NCBI GenBank assembly: GCA_035493475.1
Contig: DATJIF010000058.1
Location: 62,001 to 126,000, forward strand
DNA: 64,000 nt
Direction of reading: 5' to 3'
Origin: Actinospica sp035493475
Lineage (GTDB): Bacteria > Actinomycetota > Actinomycetes > Streptomycetales > Catenulisporaceae
The notes under the pieces are model-generated. The model had not been told where the DNA came from. It saw only the letters and a list, made by a program, of their open reading frames with translations, and did no database searches. The position numbers and the translations under genes were made by a program. Shown here one piece after another: positions 34,537 through 42,169 of this stretch (position 1 is the first letter of the stretch; each line of letters starts with the position of its first letter).

Positions 34537-35414
34537 CCATCACACGCATCGAGCGTGCCGTGTACGGGGTCGAGGACGTCCCGCTGTGCACGCGCTTCTT
34601 CGAGGATTTCGGCCTCGACACGCTGCGGACCGGAGTCGGCCAGCGCATCGTGCTGCGGCCGGTCGACGATCCCGCGCTGCCCGCCGCGCTGGAGGAGGGC
34701 TCCACGCTGCGCGAGGTGGTGTGGGGCGTGGACACGCAGGCAGCGCTCGACGCCCTGCGCGCCGACCTCGAACGTGACCGCGAGGTGCGCGTGGACGAGG
34801 ACGGCAGCCTGCACACGCTCGATGAGACCGGATTCGGGCTCGGATTCGCCGTGCAGGAGGTCGCGGAGCCGGTCGTCGAACGGCGTGACGTCAACGGCTT
34901 CGGCTCGGTCACCCGGGTGAACCGGCCGCTCGACCCGCCGACGCGTGTCAGGCCCCTGCGGATCTGCCACGTGGCGCTGAACATCCCGAAGCCGGGGCGG
35001 GAGAAGGCCGTCGCGTTCTACCTGGACCGGCTCGGCTTCCAGGCCACCGACGTGGTCGAGCCGATGGGCGTGTTCATGCGCGCGCCCGGCGACGCGGACC
35101 AGCACACGATGCTGCTGTGCCACCGGCCGGACCGCGCCGGGATCAACCACACCGCGTACGAGGTCGCCACCTTCGACGACGTGATCAACGGCGCCAACCA
35201 CATGATCGAGAGCGGCTGGCGGGAGGCGCGCAAGCTCGGCCGGCACACGATCGGCTCGAACGTCTTCCGCTTCGTGCACGCCCCGTGCGGCGGACGCGTC
35301 GAGTACGCGGCCGACATGGACCGCGTCGACGACACGTACGCCACGCGCGTGCACGCCGAGACGCCGCCGCACCACCTTTGGACCCTGCAGAGCAACCGGG
35401 ACGGTGAGCAGTGA
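34533..35414 (+). CDS. VOC-family (glyoxalase/extradiol-type) dioxygenase-like protein
   Basis: A 293-residue protein with two VOC modules, residues 1-115 and 145-275. The second module has RICHVALNIPKPGREKAVAFYLDRL, INHTAYEVATFDDVI and GRVEYAADMD, which place His, His and Glu as the metal triad. The two-module length suits a type I extradiol dioxygenase or a related lyase. GTG 34533 overlaps the LysR stop (GTGA). An aldehyde dehydrogenase and a FAH hydrolase follow, consistent with ring cleavage. Confidence 0.83.
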   Translation: MTITRIERAVYGVEDVPLCTRFFEDFGLDTLRTGVGQRIVLRPVDDPALPAALEEGSTLREVVWGVDTQAALDALRADLERDREVRVDEDGSLHTLDETGFGLGFAVQEVAEPVVERRDVNGFGSVTRVNRPLDPPTRVRPLRICHVALNIPKPGREKAVAFYLDRLGFQATDVVEPMGVFMRAPGDADQHTMLLCHRPDRAGINHTAYEVATFDDVINGANHMIESGWREARKLGRHTIGSNVFRFVHAPCGGRVEYAADMDRVDDTYATRVHAETPPHHLWTLQSNRDGEQ

Positions 35415-36865
35415 TGACATTCGATGTCGAATACCCTGAGCTCGCGCTCTACATCGACGGCGCGTGGACGCCGGGCGCGGGCGGACGCAGCGAGCCGGTC
35501 ACCGAGCCAGCCACCGGCCGCGTCCTCGGGCACGTGCCGCTGGCCGAGGCGGCGGACCTGGACCGCGCGCTCGCGGCCGCCGAGCGCGGATTCCGGGTGT
35601 GGCGCGACACCCCGGTCGAGCAGCGCAGCAGTGTTCTGCGAAAGGCGGCCGCGCTAATCCGCTCGCGGGCACCGGAGATCGGCCGCGTCATGACGGCCGA
35701 GGAGGGCAAGCCGCTCACCGAGTCGGTCGGCGAGGTCGGCCGGGCCGCCGCGCTGCTGGAGTACAACGTCGAGGAGGCCCGGCGCGCGCACGGCCGGATC
35801 ATCCCCGGCGCGGTCGGCGAGACGCTGAGCGTGCTGCGCGTCCCGGTCGGGCCGGTCGCGGCGTTCGTGCCGTGGAACTTCCCGGCGGGCGGCCCGATGC
35901 GCAAGATCGCCGCCGCGCTCGCGTCCGGCTGCTCGATCATCATCAAGCCCTCGGAGGAGACGCCCGGCACGTCCGTGCTGATGGCGCGCTGCTTCGCGGA
36001 GGCCGGGCTGCCTGCGGGCGTGCTCAACCTCGTGTTCGGCGTGCCCGCGGAGGTCTCCGCGCACCTGATCCCGTCGCCGGCCGTGCGGTTCGTCGCGTTC
36101 ACCGGCTCGATCCCGGTCGGCAAGCACCTGGCGACGCTGGCCGCGACCGTGATGAAGCCGACCGGCATGGAACTCGGCGGCCACGCGCCGGTCATCGTGT
36201 GCGCGGACGCCGATCCGGTCGCCGCGGCCAAGGCGTGCACCCGTGGCAAATACGCGAACGCCGGTCAGGTGTGCACGTCGCCGAGCCGCTTCTACGTGCA
36301 CGAGGACGTATACGAACGTTTCGTCGAGGCCTTCGTTGAGGCCGGCCGTGCGGTAAAGGTGGGCAACGGCTTGGCCGACGGCGTGACGATGGGCCCGATG
36401 GCGAACGAGCGGCGCCGCGACGGCGTGCACGAACTCGTCCTCGACGCCCAGAAGCGCGGCGCCCGGACCCTGATCGGCGGGGAGATTCCGGACGGGCCCG
36501 GTTTGTTCTATCCGCCGACGGTGCTCGTGGACGTGCCCGAGGACGCGCGGATCCTGCACGAGGAGCCCTTCGGACCGGTCGCGCCGTTGCTGAGGTTCAC
36601 GGACCTGGACGAGGCGATGGAGCGAGCCAACGGTCTGCCATACGGCCTTGCGGCGTACGGATTCACCGAGCGCGCGGACACCGCCGACCGCCTCGTGCGC
36701 GGCTTCGAGGCGGGCATCCTGTCGATCAACCACACCGGCGGCTCCGTGCCCCAAGCGCCCTCCGGCGGGTTCAAGGAGAGTGGCCACGGACGCGAAGGCG
36801 GCGCCGAAGGTCTCGACGGATACCTCGTGACCAAGCGTGTCTCGCACAAGCTGGCGCTCGGCTGA
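35411..36865 (+). CDS. NAD(P)-dependent aldehyde dehydrogenase
   Basis: A 484-residue ALDH with FVPWNFPAGGPMRKIAAAL, the catalytic Glu in MELGGHAPVIV and the catalytic Cys in AGQVCTSPSRFYVH. The closest pattern is the succinate-semialdehyde dehydrogenase group (EEGKPLTESVGEV, SGHGREGGAEGLDGY). Start ATG 35411 overlaps the VOC gene by 4 bp. It presumably oxidises a semialdehyde from the VOC step. Its stop shares one base with the next start (TGATG). Confidence 0.9.
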   Translation: MMTFDVEYPELALYIDGAWTPGAGGRSEPVTEPATGRVLGHVPLAEAADLDRALAAAERGFRVWRDTPVEQRSSVLRKAAALIRSRAPEIGRVMTAEEGKPLTESVGEVGRAAALLEYNVEEARRAHGRIIPGAVGETLSVLRVPVGPVAAFVPWNFPAGGPMRKIAAALASGCSIIIKPSEETPGTSVLMARCFAEAGLPAGVLNLVFGVPAEVSAHLIPSPAVRFVAFTGSIPVGKHLATLAATVMKPTGMELGGHAPVIVCADADPVAAAKACTRGKYANAGQVCTSPSRFYVHEDVYERFVEAFVEAGRAVKVGNGLADGVTMGPMANERRRDGVHELVLDAQKRGARTLIGGEIPDGPGLFYPPTVLVDVPEDARILHEEPFGPVAPLLRFTDLDEAMERANGLPYGLAAYGFTERADTADRLVRGFEAGILSINHTGGSVPQAPSGGFKESGHGREGGAEGLDGYLVTKRVSHKLALG

Positions 36866-37653
36866 TGCGCTGGGCCAGAACGCGGCACGACGGCCGCGAG
36901 GCGTACGCGATCGTCGAGGATGACGCGCTCGTCCTCGTCGACGGCACGCCGTTCGGTGAGTATTCGAGGACTGCGACTCGTATCCCCTTGAGCGGCGCGA
37001 GATTGCTGCCCCCGGTGATCCCGCCGACGTTCTACGCGGTCGGGTTCAACTACGTGGGCCACAACGCGGAGGCGGCGGCACGGGTCTCGACGGTTTCCGT
37101 GCCCGACCGGCCCGAGGTCGGATATCGGGCACAGAGCGCACTGATCGGGCACGGCGAGCCCGTCGTGAAGCCCGCCGACTGCACCGGTCCGTTCGAGGCG
37201 GAGGCCGAACTCGTCGCCGTGATCGGCCGCGACGTGCGCCGCTGCTCCCGGGACGAGGCGCGCGACGCCGTGTTCGGCTGGACGATCGGCAACGACGTCA
37301 GCGCACGTACCTGGCAGCGCTCGGACCGGACGCTGTGGCGGGCGAAGAACAGCGACACGTTCAAGCCGATGGGCCCGTGGATCGAGACCGACGCGGACCC
37401 GATCGGCGACGGCGCGACCACGACCGTGACCTTCGACGGTGAAAAACTCGCCGAGTTCGCAACCGGCGCCATGCTCTTCGACCCCTACGACTACATCAGC
37501 GCGATCTCCCGGTACATCACCCTGCGTGCGGGAGACGTGCTCTGGATGGGCACCGACGCGATGGTCGAGATGCCCGTGGGCCACGTGCTCGGCATCGAGA
37601 TCACCGGCATCGGCGCCCTCGCCAACCCCGTGACGGAGGAATCAGCACCATGA
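36865..37653 (+). CDS. Fumarylacetoacetate hydrolase-family protein
   Basis: A 262-residue FAH-fold enzyme. It has FYAVGFNYVGHNAEAA, the metal ligands in FEAEAELVAVIGR, FGWTIGNDVSARTWQ and KNSDTFKPMGPW. It would hydrolyse or decarboxylate a beta-diketo acid from ring cleavage. Only about half its residues match the HpaG-like protein at 2643 by eye, so the two are not recent copies. TGATG coupling to the ALDH gene; ATGA overlap with the next gene. Confidence 0.88.
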   Translation: MRWARTRHDGREAYAIVEDDALVLVDGTPFGEYSRTATRIPLSGARLLPPVIPPTFYAVGFNYVGHNAEAAARVSTVSVPDRPEVGYRAQSALIGHGEPVVKPADCTGPFEAEAELVAVIGRDVRRCSRDEARDAVFGWTIGNDVSARTWQRSDRTLWRAKNSDTFKPMGPWIETDADPIGDGATTTVTFDGEKLAEFATGAMLFDPYDYISAISRYITLRAGDVLWMGTDAMVEMPVGHVLGIEITGIGALANPVTEESAP

Positions 37654-38027
37654 GTAGCAACCGACCCGCGTACATACACCACGTGAACTTCCCGACGACC
37701 GATCCCGAGCGCACGAAGAAGTGGTACACGGAGGTGTTCGGGCTGAAGGCGATCACGCCGAAGAGCAACACCAAGGTCGTGCTGATGACGCGCGGCGACT
37801 TCGACCTGCACTTCACGCCGGTCGAGGAGATGGACCGGATGTCGCCGTACCACTTCGCGATCGAGGTCGAGGACTGGGACGGATTCCTCGCCCACCTCGC
37901 GGAGTTGGGTGTCCGGCACACCCGCCCGATCGAGCGTCCGGAGAACAACTCCAAGTTCTGCTACATCCACGACCCGGACCACACCATGATCGAGCTCGTC
38001 TACCACGGCAACCGGAAGAAGGGCTGA
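37650..38027 (+). CDS. Single-module VOC-family protein
   Basis: A 125-residue glyoxalase-fold protein. YIHHVNFPTTDPERTKKWYTEV is the first beta-alpha unit, SPYHFAIEVEDWDGFLAHL the second, and IHDPDHTMIELVYHG carries the C-terminal metal Glu. It may be a lyase, isomerase or small extradiol-type enzyme. Two VOC genes in one operon suggest successive or alternative ring-cleavage or isomerisation steps. Confidence 0.85.
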   Translation: MSSNRPAYIHHVNFPTTDPERTKKWYTEVFGLKAITPKSNTKVVLMTRGDFDLHFTPVEEMDRMSPYHFAIEVEDWDGFLAHLAELGVRHTRPIERPENNSKFCYIHDPDHTMIELVYHGNRKKG

Positions 38028-38032
38028 TCCCC

Positions 38033-38824
38033 GTGCCTTACGCGACGTCCTCCGACGGGAGCCGGATCTACTACGAGTCGCACGGCGCGGGCCCGGCCGT
38101 GCTGCTGGTGCACGGCTCCGGCGGGCACCACGCGGCGTGGTGGCAGCAGGTGCCGCCGCTGGCCACGCGGTACACGGTCATCACGCTGGACCTGCGCGGA
38201 TTCGGCCGCTCCGACTCGACGCAGGACGAGTTCGACAGCCGCGCGTTCCCCGACGACATCCTGGCCGTGCTCGACGCGTCCGGCGTGGAGAAGGCGGTGC
38301 TCGTCGGCCAGTCGATCGGTGCGGCTGCCGCGCTCAAGGCGGCGCTACGCGAACCGGCCAAGGCGGCGGGCGTCGTCCTCGGCCACTCGCTCGGCGGCAT
38401 CGCGGACGACGAACTCGCCGCGCTGGTGCGTGCGGACCGGGCCGAGGCGGAGAAGCTGCCGGTGCTCGACAGGCTCCTGACGGCCCGCTTCCGTGAGCAG
38501 GACCCTGACAAGACCTTCCTGTTCCGGCAGATGGGCACGTTCAACACGGCGAAGATGGCCGACCTGCGCAACCTCAACGCGGACGGCCCGACCGTGCGGA
38601 CCGTCGTGGACTCGGGCATCCCGATCTGCTTCCTGGCCGGCGAGCGCGACGCGGTGCTGAGCGCCGACACCGTGCGCGCGGCGGCGAAGCGGGTCACCGG
38701 ATCAGTCCTCGAACTCGTCCCGGACGCCCCGCACTCGATGTACTGGGAGGCCCCCGAGCTGTTCAACGCGGCGCTCGGACGTTTCCTGATTCAGACCTAT
38801 GGCGCGACTGGAGCGACGAACTGA
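38033..38824 (+). CDS. Alpha/beta-hydrolase
   Basis: A 263-residue hydrolase. The oxyanion segment is LVHGSGGHHAAWW, the nucleophile Ser is in LVGQSIGAAAAL, the acid is the Asp in LAGERDAVL, and the base is the His in APHSMYWEAPELF. Homologues in ring-cleavage operons hydrolyse C-C bonds or enol-lactones (PcaD-like). GTG 38033 starts the conserved YATSSDGSRIYYESHG. It lies 5 bp from the VOC stop, and the next gene shares its stop base (TGATG). Confidence 0.87.
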   Translation: MPYATSSDGSRIYYESHGAGPAVLLVHGSGGHHAAWWQQVPPLATRYTVITLDLRGFGRSDSTQDEFDSRAFPDDILAVLDASGVEKAVLVGQSIGAAAALKAALREPAKAAGVVLGHSLGGIADDELAALVRADRAEAEKLPVLDRLLTARFREQDPDKTFLFRQMGTFNTAKMADLRNLNADGPTVRTVVDSGIPICFLAGERDAVLSADTVRAAAKRVTGSVLELVPDAPHSMYWEAPELFNAALGRFLIQTYGATGATN

Positions 38825-39303
38825 TGGCGAGCAGCCCCACCCTCAAGGAAGCACAGGCCCTGATCGAGCACGCCCAGCAGCGCGCGCTCGAACTCGGCAA
38901 GGCGATCAGCGTCGCAGTGGTCGACTACGGCGGCTACCCGGTCGCCGTCAGCCGGATGGACGGCGCCCGCCCGATGACCCCGAGCATCGCCCTGGCGAAG
39001 GCGTACTCGGCGGCCGTGATGCAGCGTCCCACCGCGATGCTCAAGGCCTGGTCGAACGGCGATCCGGTCTTCTTCAGCCAGGTCGCCCGCATGGGTCACC
39101 AGCCGATCGTCGCCACGCTCGGCGGCTTCACCCTCAAGCGCGACACGGACATCCTCGGCGGCATCGGCATCTCCGGCGGCAGCGCCGAGGAGGACGAGGC
39201 GATCGTCCGCGCCGTCGTCGAGGCCGCCGGCTGGTCCACGGACTTCCCGGCCTGGGCCGGTGTGGGCGCGCAGGCACGGAAGGACGCGAACGGCAATGGC
39301 TGA
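38824..39303 (+). CDS. GlcG/HbpS-family heme-binding-like protein
   Basis: A 159-residue protein of the GlcG/HbpS (DUF336) fold: ALELGKAISVAVVDYGGYPV, the helix ALAKAYSAAVMQRPTAML and GGIGISGGSAEEDEAIV. Members bind heme or cobalamin-like cofactors or assist small-molecule oxidation, and are often found beside propanediol, glycolate or aromatic catabolic genes. No signal peptide is present, unlike secreted HbpS. It overlaps the last gene of the operon by 8 bp. Confidence 0.85.
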   Translation: MASSPTLKEAQALIEHAQQRALELGKAISVAVVDYGGYPVAVSRMDGARPMTPSIALAKAYSAAVMQRPTAMLKAWSNGDPVFFSQVARMGHQPIVATLGGFTLKRDTDILGGIGISGGSAEEDEAIVRAVVEAAGWSTDFPAWAGVGAQARKDANGNG

Positions 39304-40330
39304 CGACTTCAAGTACCACATCGACCACCACAGCACCCTGATCCGCCCGGCGGACGCACCCCAGGCCGCGGCCGCAGACGTGGACCAGGACGCCAACGTG
39401 GACCAGGCGATCCGCGACGCCGTACGCACCCAACGCCGTCTAGGCCTGGCCGCGATCGGCGACGGCCAGTTCCGCCGCCGCAACAGCCTCGCCCCGTACT
39501 ACGACCGCATCGACGGCTTCGGCGCCGAGGAGTCGGCCCGCGGCCCGATCGCTCAACTACTCGGTCCGGCGCTCGCCCCCGAATGCCGCCCCCTCGTCGG
39601 CGAGCCCAAGCCCAAGGCCGAGTCCGACGGCCGCCTCGTAGCCGCCGAAGCCGATTTCCTCGTGGGCATCATCGACCGCCCGCTGCTCATCTCCCTCCCC
39701 GCCCCCGGCTTCGTCGCCACCCTCAGCGGCGCCAACGAGGCGGACGCGGCGGCACTGGCGGCGATCGTGCACGACGAGATCGAGGCCCTGGCCAAGACCG
39801 GCATCGCGTACGTCCAGCTACACAACCCCCTGACCGCGATCCTCCTCACCCGCGCCGGCCGCGAGCAGGCTCAGTCCCTGCACCTCGAGCCCGATGCCCT
39901 CCTAGCCCGCATGCGCGCCGTAGACACCGCCGCCATCGAGCACCTGGACGTCCCCGAGAACTTCCGCGTGGCCCTGGACCTGACAACCTCCGGCGCCGAC
40001 CACCTGAATCAGGGCTACGACACGGACGCCGCCGCCGCCTTCCTCGCCGCCCTCCCCTTCACCCGAATCTGCGTCGAATACCCGGCGACGGAGGCGGCCC
40101 GCTTCCCGCTCACCCTCCTCAGCCCTGGCACCGTCGTCTCCCTGGGCGTCGTGGACGTGTCGTGCCCCGACCTGGAAGACGTCGATGACCTGGTCGCCCG
40201 CATCGACGAGGCCGCTACCGTCATCGACATCGACGACATCGCCATCTCCACCAACGGCGCCCCCGCGACCCCCGCCAAGCTCCAACTCGTCGAGATGACC
40301 GCCCGCTACTTCTGGGGCAACGAGCTCTAA
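39296..40330 (+). CDS. MetE-like (cobalamin-independent methionine synthase fold) protein without zinc ligands
   Basis: A 344-residue protein of the MetE C-terminal barrel/UROD superfamily, recognisable by QRRLGLAAIGDGQFRRRNS and IEALAKTGIAYVQLHNP. In true MetE, zinc is held by a His and Cys in one strand, a Glu, and a late Cys. Here the first site reads ALDLTTSGADHL, the Glu survives in ICVEYPATEA, and the late site reads ISTNGAPAT. So His and both Cys are missing and methyl transfer to homocysteine is unlikely. As the last gene of a catabolic operon it may catalyse another C-C or C-S reaction. ATG 39296 overlaps the GlcG-like gene by 8 bp. Confidence 0.78.
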   Translation: MADDFKYHIDHHSTLIRPADAPQAAAADVDQDANVDQAIRDAVRTQRRLGLAAIGDGQFRRRNSLAPYYDRIDGFGAEESARGPIAQLLGPALAPECRPLVGEPKPKAESDGRLVAAEADFLVGIIDRPLLISLPAPGFVATLSGANEADAAALAAIVHDEIEALAKTGIAYVQLHNPLTAILLTRAGREQAQSLHLEPDALLARMRAVDTAAIEHLDVPENFRVALDLTTSGADHLNQGYDTDAAAAFLAALPFTRICVEYPATEAARFPLTLLSPGTVVSLGVVDVSCPDLEDVDDLVARIDEAATVIDIDDIAISTNGAPATPAKLQLVEMTARYFWGNEL

Positions 40331-40363
40331 GCCGCCACCGCCACCGCCACCACGACACGCGAA

Positions 40364-40400
40364 ATTCCCCACCGGCGACGCACGGATGCCGGTGGGGAAT
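40364..40400 (+). terminator. Strong hairpin terminator of the LysR operon
   Basis: ATTCCCCACCGGC (40364-40376) and GCCGGTGGGGAAT (40388-40400) form a perfect 13-bp stem with an 11-base loop, 34 bases after the MetE-like stop. It is followed by GTGTCAT rather than a T-run, as usual in actinobacteria. Confidence 0.8.
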
Positions 40401-40431
40401 GTGTCATACCCCGCGGATAGAGTCGTCGGCG

Positions 40432-40950
40432 ATGACATACGAAGATCCCGAATACGGCACATTGCCCGTGACCGCCGACGAGTGGCGGATATACCTCGCC
40501 GAGTACGGTCCGTGGACGGGCCAGGAACCGGCGACCGAGGCCCGGATAGTCGAGGCCGAGCAGCGCCTCGGCATCGCGCTCCCGCCCAGCCTGCGCGGCT
40601 TTCTGCTGGTCAGCAACGGTTGGGGCAAGGTCTCGATGTGGACGGCCGGCCTGTGTTCGGTCGAGGAGATCGAGTGGTTCCGCGACGCGGACGAGGCGTT
40701 CATCGACGGCTACCTCAGCGGCGCCGAGGACTTCGGTGAGGAGATCGACGAGGCCACCGACATCTTCCTCAACGCCCTGAGCGTGGCATACGGAGAAGAC
40801 ACGATCCTGCTCGACACCGTCCACAGATCACCCAACGGCGAGTACGAGGCCTACCTCCTCGCCGTGAAGTACGGGGAACTGCACGAGACCTGCGCCAGCT
40901 TCAGCGCCGCCATCGCCAAGGGCCGCGCCGAGATCGAATCCGGACGTTGA
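40432..40950 (+). CDS. SMI1/KNR4 (SUKH)-family protein
   Basis: A 172-residue acidic protein. The core EARIVEAEQRLGIALPPSLRG followed by FLLVSNGWG, then a long acidic segment, is the SMI1/KNR4 pattern. In bacteria such proteins are often immunity proteins for nuclease or deaminase toxins of contact-dependent systems. No toxin gene is next to it, so its partner is elsewhere, lost, or it serves another role. It begins 31 bases after the strong hairpin at 40364, so probably has its own promoter within or beyond that hairpin. Confidence 0.82.
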   Translation: MTYEDPEYGTLPVTADEWRIYLAEYGPWTGQEPATEARIVEAEQRLGIALPPSLRGFLLVSNGWGKVSMWTAGLCSVEEIEWFRDADEAFIDGYLSGAEDFGEEIDEATDIFLNALSVAYGEDTILLDTVHRSPNGEYEAYLLAVKYGELHETCASFSAAIAKGRAEIESGR

Positions 40951-41032
40951 TTCAGGGGAGACGGGGCGGCACACCAGACTCGCCGCGTCGCCCACCGCTG
41001 ACTTTTACTTTGATGTTGAAAACCGCAGCAGA

Positions 41033-41062
41033 CCGGGCGGCGGGTGGAATCCCGTCGCCCGG
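41033..41062. terminator. Bidirectional terminator between convergent genes
   Basis: CCGGGCGGCGGG pairs with CCCGTCGCCCGG (12-bp stem with one G-T pair) around TGGAAT. It lies midway between the SMI1/KNR4 stop and the Ldh2-like stop. Confidence 0.75.
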
Positions 41063-41093
41063 TGCGCGTGTGCTGGTGCTGGTACTTCTGCTG

Positions 41094-42155
41094 CTAGGGC
41101 GTGGGGAACTCTTCGGGGATGGTGACTCCGCGGTCCACGGCGGCCTGGGTGAGGGAGGCCAGGAGTTTGGCGGGGAGGGGGATTCCGGTGGCGGTGCGCT
41201 CGTCTAGGGTGCGGGCGCCGCGTTCGCCGGGGGCTAGGATCTCGGCGTCGGGGTCGGTGCGGGGGAGGGACTTGATGGCGTCTACGGTCTCGTCGACGGT
41301 GCGGCGGAACTGCTCTACCGGGGTGAAGGCGGCGATGTCGATGGCCATGAGCAGCGCGTTCTGGCGGTGGCGGCGGCCTTCCTCGGTGCCGCTGTGGTAG
41401 GCGGGGACGATGGGGTTGGCGGTCAGGCCGCCGGCGAGCATCTCGAAGAGTAGGGACATGCCCGCGCCCTTCGCGCCGCCTACCGGGAGGGGGATCGCGG
41501 CTTCGGCGGGGTCGGTGGTGGGGCGGCCGTCCTTGGTGACCGCGGCGCCGTCGGGGAGGGGTTTGCCCTGCGCCTTCAGTTGGGCGATGCGGCCGAGGGC
41601 GATGACGGCTGTGGCCATGTCCAGGGTCACGGTCGGGTGGCGGTCGGCAGGGACGGCTACCGAGAGGGGGCTCGTGGCCACGGCCGCGGTGTTGCTGCCG
41701 GGGTAGGCCATGTTCGGCACGCCGGCGACGATGCCGAGACCGGCCATGCCGTACTGGGCCGCGCGTTCGGTGTAGTAGCCGATCGCGCCGGTGTGCACGG
41801 TGCCGCGCACGGCCACCCACGCGGCGCCGGTGGATCTGGCCATGCTGACCGCCTCGTCCATCGCCCGCGTCAGCGCGACGGGGCCGGGGGCGGCGTCCGC
41901 GTCGACGATGGCGATCGCGGGGCGCAGCACGTCCACGGTGAGGTTCGGGCGGGGGTTGGCCTCGCCGTTGTCGAAAAGTTCGAGGTAGCGCGGCACGCGT
42001 GAGACCCCGTGCGAGTCGACGCCGCGCAGGTTCGCCCAGACGAGCACGTCGGTGAGTGTCTCGGCGTGATCGCGGCTGAGGTCGTACTTGATGAGGAGGT
42101 CGCTGACGAGCGCGCGCAGGGCCTTCTCGGGCACGGTCACTCGGTTGGGTGGCAT
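41094..42155 (-). CDS. Malate/L-lactate/ureidoglycolate dehydrogenase-family enzyme (Ldh2)
   Basis: A 353-residue NAD(P)-dependent dehydrogenase with the non-Rossmann Ldh2 fold. HAETLTDVLVWANLRGVDSHG and GAIGYYTERAAQYGMAGL with NMAYPGSNTAAVATSPLS mark the family; PVGGAKGAGMSLLFEMLAG is the C-terminal core. It oxidises a 2-hydroxy acid or reduces a 2-keto acid. AGGAGA precedes ATG 42155. It is the last gene of a five-gene minus-strand operon and likely handles the 2-hydroxy/2-keto acid made by the preceding steps. Confidence 0.9.
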   Translation of the reverse strand: MPPNRVTVPEKALRALVSDLLIKYDLSRDHAETLTDVLVWANLRGVDSHGVSRVPRYLELFDNGEANPRPNLTVDVLRPAIAIVDADAAPGPVALTRAMDEAVSMARSTGAAWVAVRGTVHTGAIGYYTERAAQYGMAGLGIVAGVPNMAYPGSNTAAVATSPLSVAVPADRHPTVTLDMATAVIALGRIAQLKAQGKPLPDGAAVTKDGRPTTDPAEAAIPLPVGGAKGAGMSLLFEMLAGGLTANPIVPAYHSGTEEGRRHRQNALLMAIDIAAFTPVEQFRRTVDETVDAIKSLPRTDPDAEILAPGERGARTLDERTATGIPLPAKLLASLTQAAVDRGVTIPEEFPTP

Positions 42156-42169
42156 AAGTGGTCTCCTGA

